This document shows positions 35,922 to 43,668 of a stretch of DNA of 64,000 nt, one piece after another; within the stretch, counting starts at the first letter, position 1, and each line of letters begins with the position of its first letter. The notes beneath the pieces are model-generated. The model worked only from the letters and a program-made list of their open reading frames with translations. It had not been told where the DNA came from and ran no database searches. Both the position numbers and the translations under genes were made by a program. The stretch is from Klenkia soli (lineage in GTDB: Bacteria; Actinomycetota; Actinomycetes; Mycobacteriales; Geodermatophilaceae), in assembly GCF_900103975.1 (NCBI RefSeq), contig NZ_FNIR01000007.1, positions 186,001 through 250,000 of the forward strand. The letters run 5' to 3'.

Positions 35922-38212
35922 GCGGGCTGCGGTGGGGCACCTCGACCGCCGTCGCGGTGGCGATGCTGCTGGGCTCGCTGGCCCTCACCCCCGTCTTCCT
36001 GACCAGCGGGTGGGTCGTCCCGGTGGTGCTCGCGGTCCCGGCGGTCACCCTGTCCGGCGCGCTGGTCCGCGAGCTCGACGAGCGGTGGGGGCGGTCGAGC
36101 ACCGTGGCCGCCGAGGTGGTGGCCCCCGTCGTCCAGGTCCTGGCACTGCTGGTCGTGCTGACCCTCGTGTTCGCCCCCGGGCGGGCCCTGCTCGGCGTCC
36201 TGCCGACCCCGAGCAGCGTCGCGGACCTCGTCGGCGTGCTCGGGTCGGGCTTCACCGAGATCCGCGAGCAGGCCACCCCGGCGATCCCGCTGGACGGCCT
36301 GGTCGCCCTGACCACGCTGCTGGTCGGGGTCCTCACCCTCGTCGTGGACCTGGTGGCCGTGGGCGGCCGGCAACCGGCGGCCGGCGGGCTGGCCCTGCTC
36401 GTGCTGTGCTGCGTGCCGGTGGCCACGACGACCGGCGACGTGACGCTGCTGGTCTTCCTCGGCCCGGCCGCGGGGCTGGCCCTGCTGCTGTGGGCCGACC
36501 AGCGCTTGCGGCTGTCCGGGCGCCAGCGGTCGGGGCCCGGCGCCTTCGCCGGCACCGGGGTGCTGCCCGCCCTGCGCACCGGCGCGCTGGCCGTGCTGGC
36601 CGGCATCCTGCTGCCGGTGGTGGTGCCCACGCTCGCCGAGGGCTCCTTCGCCGCCGGGCTGAGCACCGGGAGCGGCTCCGGCCCGTCGAGCACGGGGACG
36701 TCGCTGGACCCGCAGGCCGCCCTGCAGGGTCAGCTGACCCAGCCCGACCCGATCGACCTGCTCCGGCTCGAGACCGACGTCACCGACCCGTCGTACCTGC
36801 GGGCGGTCGCGCTGGACCAGTACTCGGCCGACGGCTGGGGCATCGGCGACCTGGACGCCACCGAGTCCACCGACACCGCGGGCGACCTGATCCCGCTGGC
36901 CGACGGGGTGCCCTCGCGCGAGGTCCGGGCCCGGATCACCGCGGTGGAGCACGACGACCGGTTCCTCCCGCTGTTCTCCTCCGTCGACCAGGTGACGGTC
37001 GAGGACGCCGACGACGGCGAGTGGCGGGTCGACCCCACCAGCGGCACCGTGTTCGGCCGCGACGGCGCCCGGACCAGTGGCCGCACCTGGGACGAGGTCG
37101 CCCTGGAGGCCAGGCCGACGGTGGAGCAGCTGGCGGCCAGCCCACCGCTGCCCGGTGACGACCCGGTGCAGCAGGCGTTCACCGCACTGCCCGAGCTGGA
37201 CCCCCGGGTGACGAGCCTGGTCGGGCAGCTCACGAACGCGGGGCAGACCCCCGACCAACGGGTGCGGGCGGTCTTCGACTTCCTCACCGACCGGGCCAAC
37301 GGCTTCGTGTACAGCCTCAGCACCGCCCCCGGGACCACCGGTGACGACCTGGCCGACTTCCTCGAGCTGCGCCGTGGGTACTGCGAGCAGTACGCCGGGG
37401 CCATGGCGGTGCTCGTGCGGGCCGCCGGGGTGCCGGCCCGCGTGGTGCTGGGGTACACCCCGGGCCAGGAGCAGCCCGACGGCAGCCGGCTGATCACCTC
37501 CGCCGACGCGCACGCCTGGGTCGAGGTGTTCTACGACGGGCTCGGGTGGGTGACGTTCGACCCCACCCCGATCTCCGCGACCCGCGCCGTGGACTCGCCG
37601 TGGGCGCAGCGCGCCGACGCCCCGACCCCCGAGGCCACCGCGGCACCCACCGCGCCGACCAGCGCCCCGGCCGGCCCGAGCGCCGAGCTGGACCGGGACG
37701 ACGCCGTCGTGCCGCTGGCCACGCCGACCGCCGACGACGGACTCCCGTGGGGGGCGGTCGCGGCGTGGGGTGGCGGCTCGCTGGGGGTCCTGGCGCTGCT
37801 GGCGGTGCCGGCCCTCGCCCGCGCGGCGCAACGCAGGCGGCGCCTGGGCACGGGCGCACCGGGAGCGGTGTGGGACGAGCTGCTGGCCGTGGCGCTGGAC
37901 CTCGGGGTGCCGGTGCGGTCGACCGGGACCCCGCGGCAGCTGGCCGCGGACCTGGTGGAGCGGGTGGGTCCGGCAGCGGCCCCGGCGGTCGAGGCGTTGG
38001 CGCTGGCCCTGCAGGGCGAGGTCTACGCCCCGCCGACCGCGGCGACGGGCCCCACGGACCTGGCCACCCCGGCCGGGGAGGTCTCCCGGGCGCTGCGCCG
38101 GGGCGCACCGACGCGGGCCCGCGTGCGGGCCCGACTGCTCCCGCCGAGCACCGTCGCCGACACCAGGGCCTGGCTCGGCGCGCACCGCCCCCGCCGCCCG
38201 CACCCCGCCTGA
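35918..38212 (+). CDS. TgpA-type membrane transglutaminase-like protein with C-terminal DUF4129
   Basis: A 764-residue protein with about six N-terminal membrane helices (to about residue 240) and a large extracytoplasmic region containing a transglutaminase-like domain. The Cys-His-Asp triad is visible: C489 in RRGYCEQYAG, H532 in DAHAWVEVFYDG and D548 in WVTFDPTP. A Pro/Ala/Thr linker, another membrane helix (about 608-630) and a cytoplasmic DUF4129-like tail follow. It is the third gene of the MoxR-DUF58-TgpA operon, coupled to DUF58 by a 4-bp overlap. It probably acts on envelope proteins or peptides; the substrate is unknown. A strong hairpin ends the operon. Confidence 0.92.
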   Translation: MSGLRWGTSTAVAVAMLLGSLALTPVFLTSGWVVPVVLAVPAVTLSGALVRELDERWGRSSTVAAEVVAPVVQVLALLVVLTLVFAPGRALLGVLPTPSSVADLVGVLGSGFTEIREQATPAIPLDGLVALTTLLVGVLTLVVDLVAVGGRQPAAGGLALLVLCCVPVATTTGDVTLLVFLGPAAGLALLLWADQRLRLSGRQRSGPGAFAGTGVLPALRTGALAVLAGILLPVVVPTLAEGSFAAGLSTGSGSGPSSTGTSLDPQAALQGQLTQPDPIDLLRLETDVTDPSYLRAVALDQYSADGWGIGDLDATESTDTAGDLIPLADGVPSREVRARITAVEHDDRFLPLFSSVDQVTVEDADDGEWRVDPTSGTVFGRDGARTSGRTWDEVALEARPTVEQLAASPPLPGDDPVQQAFTALPELDPRVTSLVGQLTNAGQTPDQRVRAVFDFLTDRANGFVYSLSTAPGTTGDDLADFLELRRGYCEQYAGAMAVLVRAAGVPARVVLGYTPGQEQPDGSRLITSADAHAWVEVFYDGLGWVTFDPTPISATRAVDSPWAQRADAPTPEATAAPTAPTSAPAGPSAELDRDDAVVPLATPTADDGLPWGAVAAWGGGSLGVLALLAVPALARAAQRRRRLGTGAPGAVWDELLAVALDLGVPVRSTGTPRQLAADLVERVGPAAAPAVEALALALQGEVYAPPTAATGPTDLATPAGEVSRALRRGAPTRARVRARLLPPSTVADTRAWLGAHRPRRPHPA

Positions 38213-38251
38213 TCAGCGGTCGGTCAGCCCGCGGGAGCACCAGACGAACGA

Positions 38252-38285
38252 CCAGGACCCGTTCCGCGTGCGGAACGGGTCCTGG
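38252..38285. terminator. Bidirectional hairpin terminator after the MoxR-DUF58-TgpA operon
   Basis: A perfect inverted repeat with 16-bp arms (left arm CCAGGACCCGTTCCGC) separated by GT lies between converging genes. It can end both the tgpA-like transcript and the DUF3040 transcript. Confidence 0.85.
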
Positions 38286-38314
38286 CCGTCGAGGAGTGCG
38301 GGGCGCCGACCGGG

Positions 38315-38713
38315 CTACTGGTCGTAGCGGCGGCGGAAGCGCTCTTCCAGGCGGTCCTTGAGCGGCTGCTTGCGGGCCTTGGGGGCGCCACGGCCACCGG
38401 CCCTGGGCTGACCGCCGGTGGCGGTACCCGCCTCGACGGCGCCTGTGGCGTGCTTGTAGTTGAGCACCCCGAGCACGGCACCGGCCAGCATGACCAGGAA
38501 CCCGACGACACCCAGCGGCACGGATGGCAGGGCCGCACCGCCCACGAGCGCGGCGAGTCCGACGACGACGAGCAGGGCGCCCACCTGGAGCTTGCGGCGG
38601 GCGGCCTTGCGGCGATCACCGGTACGCACCTGGGAGGCGAACTTCGGGTCGTCGTCGACGAGCGCGCGCTCGATCTGCTCCAGCAACTTCTGCTCGTGCT
38701 CGGAGAGCGGCAC
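38315..38713 (-). CDS. DUF3040 domain-containing small membrane protein
   Basis: A 132-residue actinobacterial protein. The N-terminal MPLSEHEQKLLEQIERAL is the DUF3040 signature. Two membrane helices follow (about 45-65 and 68-88), and then a basic Gly/Arg/Lys-rich cytoplasmic tail. Function is unknown; the family is common near dcw genes in Actinobacteria. GTG 38713 is supported by a consensus AGGAGG 5 nt upstream; longer in-frame starts lack this. It shares the terminator at 38252-38285 with the convergent operon. Confidence 0.9.
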   Translation of the reverse strand: MPLSEHEQKLLEQIERALVDDDPKFASQVRTGDRRKAARRKLQVGALLVVVGLAALVGGAALPSVPLGVVGFLVMLAGAVLGVLNYKHATGAVEAGTATGGQPRAGGRGAPKARKQPLKDRLEERFRRRYDQ

Positions 38714-38839
38714 GACGACCTCCTGAGGTCCACCTTCGGTACCGCCGGTGGCGAGTCGCCGGCGGTGCACCTGAGGATACGAGCCCGGGCCTGGGTGCGA
38801 AAGGCGAGTCGCCCCCGACACGGGGATGTCTGTCGCGGA

Positions 38840-38870
38840 TCACCCGGAGGGGCGGTCCGCTACCGGGTGA
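38840..38870 (-). terminator. Possible terminator downstream of dinB
   Basis: Inverted repeat TCACCCGG and CCGGGTGA (8-bp perfect arms) with a 15-nt GC-rich loop, 40 bp beyond the dinB stop. It is weaker than the other hairpins in the window. Confidence 0.35.
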
Positions 38871-38910
38871 ACGACCCGGCAGGTGTGGACGTTCCCGCGG
38901 ACGGGGGGCT

Positions 38911-40158
38911 TCACACGTCGGGTGCGGCGCGTCGGTGGCCGGGCCGGTCGGTCGGGCGCGCGGCGTGGGCGCGGCCGGCACCGGCGCGGCCCAGCAGGGT
39001 GGCGGGGCGCACCGCGCCGGCCCCGAAGCGGCGGGCTGCGCGGTCGGCGGCGAGCTCGGCGTCGCGGCGACCGTGCTCGGGCGCGCCGAGCTCCAGCTGG
39101 GTGGGCGTGCTGCCGGTGCGGGCCAGCCGCTCGGCCCGGACGCCGACCAGCCGGACCCGCACCCGGTCCAGCCCCAGGGCGTCGAAGAGGTCCCGCGCCG
39201 TGCCGTAGAGCTGCTGGCCGACGTCGCTGGGCACCGCGAGGGTGCGGGAGCGGGTGATGGTCGTGAAGTCGGCGAACCGGACCTTGAGGGTGACGGTGCG
39301 GGCGAGGAACCCCGCCGAGCGCAGCCGGCCGGCGACCCGCTCGGCCAGGTGCAGCAGCTCGCGGTGGATGACGACCGGGTCGTCGACGTCGGCCCCGAAG
39401 GTCTCCTCGGCGCCGGTGGACCGCTCGGGCTCGTCGGGCACCACCCGGCGAGGATCCCGCCCCCAGGACAGCTCGTGCAGGTGGCCACCGGCACCTCGAC
39501 CCAGGGCGTGCTCGACGGTGCCGGCGGGGGCGTGCGCGAGGTCGCCGACGGTGCGCAACCCGAGCCGCAGCAGGGCCTCGGCGGTCTTCGGCCCCACGCC
39601 CCACAGCGCGGAGACCGGCAGCGGGTGCAGGAAGTCGACGACCTCGTGCGGCCGGACGACGAGCAGGCCGTCGGGCTTGCTGCGGGTCGAGGCGACCTTG
39701 GCCACGAACTTCGTGGGAGCCACCCCCACCGAGCAGGTGATGCCCTGCTCGTCGTGGATGCGGGCGCGGACCAGCTCGGCGATCGCCAGCGGGTCGCCCA
39801 GCCGGCGACCCGCGCCGGAGACGTCGAGGAAGGCCTCGTCGAGGGACAGCGGTTCGACGAGGGGGGTGATCGTGCGGAACACGGCCATGACGCCGCGGGA
39901 GACCTCGGAGTACAGCGCGAGGTCGCCGGGGACGACGACGGCGTCGGGGCACAGCCGCAGCGCCCGCGCGGTGGGCATCGCGCTGTGCACGCCGCGGGCC
40001 CGGGCCTCGTACGTGGCCGACGTGACGACACCGCGCCCGCCCGACCCGCCCACGATGACCGGCAACCCGGCCAGCGAGGGGTCGCGGCGGACCTCGACGC
40101 TGGCGAAGAAGGCGTCCATGTCCACGTGCAGCACGCGGCAGCCCTGAGCCCGGTCCAC
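38911..40158 (-). CDS. dinB: DNA polymerase IV (Y-family translesion polymerase)
   Basis: Error-prone translesion polymerase. The 415-residue protein has the catalytic motifs HVDMDAFFASVE (about 11-22) and PLSLDEAFLDVSG, the TCSVGVAPTKFVAKVAS segment, a helix-hairpin-helix (LWGVGPKTAEALLRLGL) and the little-finger domain (TVTLKVRFADFTTITRSRTL). GTG 40158 is chosen because a GAGGAGG ribosome-binding site is 3 nt upstream and a LexA box lies just before it. The longer in-frame GTG at 40191 would start upstream of the operator and is unlikely. The C-terminus is Arg/Ala-rich and ends without an obvious clamp-binding motif. It is SOS-regulated by inference. Confidence 0.94.
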   Translation of the reverse strand: MDRAQGCRVLHVDMDAFFASVEVRRDPSLAGLPVIVGGSGGRGVVTSATYEARARGVHSAMPTARALRLCPDAVVVPGDLALYSEVSRGVMAVFRTITPLVEPLSLDEAFLDVSGAGRRLGDPLAIAELVRARIHDEQGITCSVGVAPTKFVAKVASTRSKPDGLLVVRPHEVVDFLHPLPVSALWGVGPKTAEALLRLGLRTVGDLAHAPAGTVEHALGRGAGGHLHELSWGRDPRRVVPDEPERSTGAEETFGADVDDPVVIHRELLHLAERVAGRLRSAGFLARTVTLKVRFADFTTITRSRTLAVPSDVGQQLYGTARDLFDALGLDRVRVRLVGVRAERLARTGSTPTQLELGAPEHGRRDAELAADRAARRFGAGAVRPATLLGRAGAGRAHAARPTDRPGHRRAAPDV

Positions 40159-40172
40159 GGACCTCCTCGTCG

Positions 40173-40188
40173 TCGAACACGTGTTCGA
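40173..40188. promoter_or_regulatory. LexA (SOS) box of dinB
   Basis: TCGAACACGTGTTCGA is a perfect palindrome matching the actinobacterial SOS consensus TCGAAC-N4-GTTCGA. It lies 15 bp upstream of the dinB start and just downstream of a TAGGGT -10-like hexamer (40195-40190, minus strand), so LexA would block transcription start. Confidence 0.92.
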
Positions 40189-40200
40189 CACCCTACCGGG

Positions 40201-40917
40201 TCAGTCGCCGGCCAACCGGTCGAGGTCGGCCCCGAACCCGCCCGTCGCCCGGGGCCGGCGCCGGCCCGAGGTGACGACGGTGCCCGCCGGTGTCCGCAGC
40301 ACCGTGCGGCCGGCCAGCAGCAGGGCCCCCACCAGGGCGGCGTCCTCGGAGACCGCCAGCGGGGGGAAGCCGCCGACGGCCAGGTAGGCGTCGCCCCGCA
40401 CGCCGAGGTTGGCGCCGTGCACGTGCGGGTGCAGCGCGGCGGGACCGGCTGCCCGCCAGCTGTCGTAGGCGTGCGCGAACGCGGCGGCCACGTGCGGCGG
40501 GTGACCGGTCCAGTCCTCGACCCGGACCAACCCCAGGACGGCGTCCACGCCGGACTCGGCCGCCGCCCGCTGCAGGGCGAGCCAGTCGGCGGGCACCCTG
40601 CTGTCGGCGTCGGTGCTCGCCACCCAGACCCGGGCCGGTCGGGTGCCGGCCTCGGCGGCCTCGGCCAGCAGGGCCGACGCCCCGGCGTGCCGGGCGTCCC
40701 CGACGGTCTCCCCGTGGGCCTCGACCACCAGGGCACCGGCCGCGGCCGCCAGCGCGGCGGTGCCGTCGGTGCAGCGGTCGGCCACGACCACCACCCGGAC
40801 GGCGACCCCGGCCAGCTCGGGGTGCCGGGCGGCCCGGCTGATCGCGGCCAGGCAGGCCGGCAGCACCCCGGCCTCGTCCCGCGCCGGGACGACGACGCCG
40901 ATCACCGAGGGGATCAC
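40201..40917 (-). CDS. GT2 family glycosyltransferase
   Basis: A 238-residue glycosyltransferase of the A-fold GT2 type. The N-terminal nucleotide-sugar site is VIGVVVPARDEAGVLPACLA and VVVVADRCTDGTAAL, and the metal-binding DxD is TDADSRVP. The acceptor side has GANLGVRGDAYLAVGGFPPLAVSEDAAL. It is the last gene of the coupled four-gene operon; its ATG (40917) overlaps the preceding methyltransferase stop (40914) by 4 bp. Substrates are unknown. Confidence 0.88.
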   Translation of the reverse strand: MIPSVIGVVVPARDEAGVLPACLAAISRAARHPELAGVAVRVVVVADRCTDGTAALAAAAGALVVEAHGETVGDARHAGASALLAEAAEAGTRPARVWVASTDADSRVPADWLALQRAAAESGVDAVLGLVRVEDWTGHPPHVAAAFAHAYDSWRAAGPAALHPHVHGANLGVRGDAYLAVGGFPPLAVSEDAALVGALLLAGRTVLRTPAGTVVTSGRRRPRATGGFGADLDRLAGD

Positions 40918-41519
40918 CAGAGGTCCTCCCCCGCGGCGACCGACGCGGCCCGCGGGTCACCGGCGGGTGCCCGCACCCAGCAGTCCAGGAGGAGGTCGGG
41001 CTCCTCGTGCACGGCGACCCGGGGCCAGTCCAGCGTCGACCGCAGCGCGGCGTGGACGGCGTCCCCGGTCTGCGGGTAGTCGGCCACGGGGTGCCGCCAG
41101 TGCACCGCGAGCAGCGTCCCGCCGGGGCGCACCGCCGTCCGCACCTGGGCGAGGACGGCAGCCAGGTCGGCCGGCGACAGGTAGTAGAGGACCTCCGACA
41201 GCACGAGCAGGTCGACCTCGGGGAGCGGGTCACCGGGCACCGACCGCTGCGCGACGGCGACCCCGGGGTTCCGCAGGGCGGCCCGCGCCACGGCGGCGGC
41301 GCTGGCGTCCCAGGCGGTGAGCCGGTCGCAGCGCGGGGCCAGGGCGGCGGTCAGCTCGCCGACCGAGCAGCCCACCTCGAGCCCGTCGGGGTACCGCTCG
41401 CGCGGCAGCACCGCGGTGGTCAGGGCGTACTTGCGTCGCTCGTACCAGCGGCTGCGCATCGACCAGGGGTCGTCGGCGGCGGCGTAGAGGTCGTCGAAGT
41501 AGGACGGGGGAAGGGTCAC
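40914..41519 (-). CDS. NodS-like SAM-dependent methyltransferase
   Basis: A 201-residue methyltransferase whose start, YFDDLYAAADDPWSMRSRWYERRKY, and SAM motif, GLEVGCSVGELTAALAPR, resemble NodS, the N-methyltransferase of Nod-factor synthesis. The resemblance is to the fold and motifs, not proof of an aminosugar substrate. The GTG at 41519 overlaps the PIG-L stop by 4 bp and its stop overlaps the glycosyltransferase start by 4 bp. In combination with a PIG-L deacetylase, N-methylation of a freed amine is a plausible step. Confidence 0.85.
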   Translation of the reverse strand: MTLPPSYFDDLYAAADDPWSMRSRWYERRKYALTTAVLPRERYPDGLEVGCSVGELTAALAPRCDRLTAWDASAAAVARAALRNPGVAVAQRSVPGDPLPEVDLLVLSEVLYYLSPADLAAVLAQVRTAVRPGGTLLAVHWRHPVADYPQTGDAVHAALRSTLDWPRVAVHEEPDLLLDCWVRAPAGDPRAASVAAGEDLW

Positions 41520-42244
41520 CAGAGCACCTCGTGGTCGCGGTCGAAGTGGGCCAGGAACTCCGGCGGCAGGATCGCCGGGTCGGGGCCCAGCGGCTGGACC
41601 TGGGTGGTGAAGCACGCGACGGCGGCCCGCTTGGCCGCCCGCACGGAGGGCGGCAGCGGGACCGCCCGCGCCCGGTCCCAGGGCACCCGCGGGTCACCGG
41701 GTGCGGCCCAGTGCCAGGTCCACACCGGGAACTGCAGGACCGGGACGTCGCCGGCCGCGGCCACAGCGGCCCGGCCCACCGCCTCGTGGTCGGGGTGGCC
41801 GTCACCGGTCCAGGGCGCGAGGACGGCGTCCGCCCCCGCCAGCAGCGCACCCAGCGCCACGACGAGGTCGCCCTCGTGGGCGGAGACGGCGGAGTCCGGC
41901 AGGCCGAGCCGGGTGCAGGTCGTGGACCCCGCACCCAGGACGTCGAGGGCACGGGCGTGCTCGGCGACCCGGGCCACGGCCAGCGCGGCCGGGCCGAGCA
42001 CGGGGTTGCCGGGGTGGCTGGCCTCGCCGTCGGTGACCGCGACCAGGTGCAGCTGCACCCCGGCCCCGGCCAGCATCGCGAGGATGCCGCCGACGCCGAG
42101 CACCTCGTCGTCCGGGTGCGCCGCGCAGACGACCACCCGCCGCCAGGTCGGGTCGGGCACCCACTGCGGGAGGTCCGGGGCCCACCCGGCCCAGGCCGAC
42201 TCCGGGGTCGCGCCGGGACCGTGCCCGGCGGCGGGCGCGCTCAC
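41516..42244 (-). CDS. PIG-L family deacetylase
   Basis: A 242-residue metal-dependent deacetylase of the PIG-L/MshB/LmbE fold. The zinc-binding AHPDDEVLGVGG motif is at about 43-54 and the second metal motif is GDGHPDHEAVGRA. These enzymes remove acetyl groups from N-acetylglucosamine-containing molecules such as mycothiol and glycolipid precursors. It is coupled to the acyl-CoA dehydrogenase-like gene upstream (GTG 42244 overlaps its stop) and to the methyltransferase downstream. A dedicated small glycoconjugate pathway is inferred. It is not an obvious mshB, as the context differs. Confidence 0.9.
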   Translation of the reverse strand: MSAPAAGHGPGATPESAWAGWAPDLPQWVPDPTWRRVVVCAAHPDDEVLGVGGILAMLAGAGVQLHLVAVTDGEASHPGNPVLGPAALAVARVAEHARALDVLGAGSTTCTRLGLPDSAVSAHEGDLVVALGALLAGADAVLAPWTGDGHPDHEAVGRAAVAAAGDVPVLQFPVWTWHWAAPGDPRVPWDRARAVPLPPSVRAAKRAAVACFTTQVQPLGPDPAILPPEFLAHFDRDHEVLW

Positions 42245-43227
42245 CGGCCGGTCCGCACGACGTCGGCCGGCGCCGCTGCCCGCACGGCGTCGGCCAGCGC
42301 CGCGAGGTCCCGGTCGCCGTGGTGCTGGCGCAGGTAGACCTCCAGGTCGGCACGGCGGGCGGCATGGGCGCCGTCGTGCGCGGCGGGGCCGGCGCCCAGG
42401 GCGCGGCCCGTGGTGGCCAGCACCTCGAGCCCGGTGCGGACGGCCAGCCCGCGGACCCGGTGCGCCCGGGTGGCGGCGACCCCGGCGGCGTCGAGCGGGT
42501 CGGCGTCCACCTCGGCGGCCGCCACGGCCAGCGCGGCGTCCACGGCGTGCAGGGCGACGTCGACCGCTCCCCAGGCGGCGTCGCGGTAGGGGTCGGGGCC
42601 GGCCGCCACGGCCTCGGCCAGCGCGGCGGCGACCCCGTGGGCCCCGCCGGCCCAGACGGCGGCGACGCCGATGCCGCCGTGCCAGAAGCCGGGGCGGTCC
42701 AGGTACGCGCGCGGGCCGCCGACCGCGGTGGCGGGGACGTCGCACAGCTCGACGTCCACGGTGTCGCTGCCGGCCATCCCTGCGGCGCGCCAGCTGCCGG
42801 GTCGGGGGACGACCCCCGGGGCGGACAGGTCGACGAGGAAGAGCCGGCGGCCGTCCTCGGCGTGCGCGGTGACCAGCGCCGAGGTGCACGCCCGGGCACC
42901 GGAGCACCAGCGCTTGGTCCCGGTCAGCCGCCAGCCGCCGACCGACCGTGCCACGACCCGGCCGTCCGGTGGCTCGGCGGCCCACACCCCCAGCCGCTCG
43001 CCCGGGCCGGGGACCGGGCCGTCCAGCTCGGCCAGGACCGCCACGGCGTCGGCGTGGCCCTCGGCCAGCCGGGCCAGGGGCAGGTCCTGGGCGCCCAGGG
43101 CGGACAACCCGGACCAGCGGCGGGCCGTGTCACCGCCCCCGGGGAGCGGGAGGGACCAGCCGTCGTCGACCAGGTCGGCGAAGGCGGCAGCGGTGCGGGT
43201 GACCTCGGCGGTCCAGCGGTCGGTCAC
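42241..43227 (-). CDS. Acyl-CoA dehydrogenase-like flavoprotein (short form)
   Basis: A 328-residue acyl-CoA dehydrogenase-family protein, shorter than the usual 380-400. The N-terminal helical domain is reduced, while the central beta domain with GTKRWCSGARACTSALV and the C-terminal helical bundle are kept. I could not identify the catalytic glutamate with confidence, so its chemistry may differ from acyl-CoA oxidation. It is the first gene of the operon; GTG 43227 has a GAGG element upstream. Similar genes occur with PIG-L, NodS-like and GT2 genes in other bacteria as far as I recall, but I cannot check here. Confidence 0.82.
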   Translation of the reverse strand: MTDRWTAEVTRTAAAFADLVDDGWSLPLPGGGDTARRWSGLSALGAQDLPLARLAEGHADAVAVLAELDGPVPGPGERLGVWAAEPPDGRVVARSVGGWRLTGTKRWCSGARACTSALVTAHAEDGRRLFLVDLSAPGVVPRPGSWRAAGMAGSDTVDVELCDVPATAVGGPRAYLDRPGFWHGGIGVAAVWAGGAHGVAAALAEAVAAGPDPYRDAAWGAVDVALHAVDAALAVAAAEVDADPLDAAGVAATRAHRVRGLAVRTGLEVLATTGRALGAGPAAHDGAHAARRADLEVYLRQHHGDRDLAALADAVRAAAPADVVRTGR

Positions 43228-43348
43228 CCGGGTCCTCTACCCGTGCCCGGCGGGGTCCCAACCCGGATGTGTAGCGCGACGACCGCTGCGGTAGGACTCC
43301 CCCGGGACCGCCGACCGGCGGTCGCACGACGAGCTTGATGGAGGAATC

Positions 43349-43600
43349 GTGGCGTTCGACGACGACGACATGACCAGCACCGAGGGTCCCGCCGACAGCG
43401 GTGCCGGTGAGGGCACCCCGGGCCAGCACGACGGCGGTGCCGACGGCGGCGCCGAGGGCCCCGCGGACAGCGGTGCCGGTTCGGGTACCCCCGGCCAGCA
43501 CGACGGCGGTGCCGACGGCGGCGCCGAGGGCCCCGCGGACAGCGGCGCCGGCGAGGGCACCCCGGGCCAGAGCGACGGCGGCGCGGACGGGTCGGCCTGA
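43349..43600 (+). CDS. Small acidic Gly/Asp-rich protein made of three 24-residue repeats
   Basis: Not a family I recognise. The 83-residue product has an 11-residue head, MAFDDDDMTST, then three near-identical 24-residue units (residues 12-35, 36-59, 60-83). Each unit begins EGPADSGAG and contains GTPGQ-H/S-DGGADG. No hydrophobic segment, signal peptide or Cys is present. The GTG at 43349 has a clear GGAGG site 4 nt upstream, so it is translated. A 16-bp-stem hairpin follows 17 bp after the stop, and then a JmjC-type cupin oxygenase gene. Head plus repeated units beside a peptide-modifying oxygenase resembles a multi-core ribosomal peptide precursor; this is inference. Confidence 0.72.
   Translation: MAFDDDDMTSTEGPADSGAGEGTPGQHDGGADGGAEGPADSGAGSGTPGQHDGGADGGAEGPADSGAGEGTPGQSDGGADGSA
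43382..43597. repeat. Three 72-bp tandem repeats encoding the 24-residue units
   Basis: Units at 43382-43453, 43454-43525 and 43526-43597 are nearly identical at the DNA level, with a few synonymous changes plus E/S, H/S and G/S substitutions. This indicates recent duplication or strong homogenisation. Confidence 0.9.
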
Positions 43601-43616
43601 CGCCGACCCCGACCAC

Positions 43617-43654
43617 GCAGGGCCGGGCGGAGGAAGCTCTCCGCCCGGCCCTGC
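43617..43654 (+). terminator. Strong hairpin between the repeat peptide and the cupin gene (attenuator candidate)
   Basis: A perfect 16-bp stem (left arm GCAGGGCCGGGCGGAG) closes a 6-nt loop GAAGCT. It begins 17 bp after the small gene's stop and ends 15 bp before the GTG at 43669. It could partially terminate transcription, giving much more peptide mRNA than enzyme mRNA. Confidence 0.75.
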
Positions 43655-43668
43655 GGCGCTGCATCGGC

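Noticed and set aside
43382-43597. Considered whether the 72-bp repeats are a CRISPR array
   Set aside because: The units are directly adjacent, without spacers, in frame and coding, and no cas gene is present.
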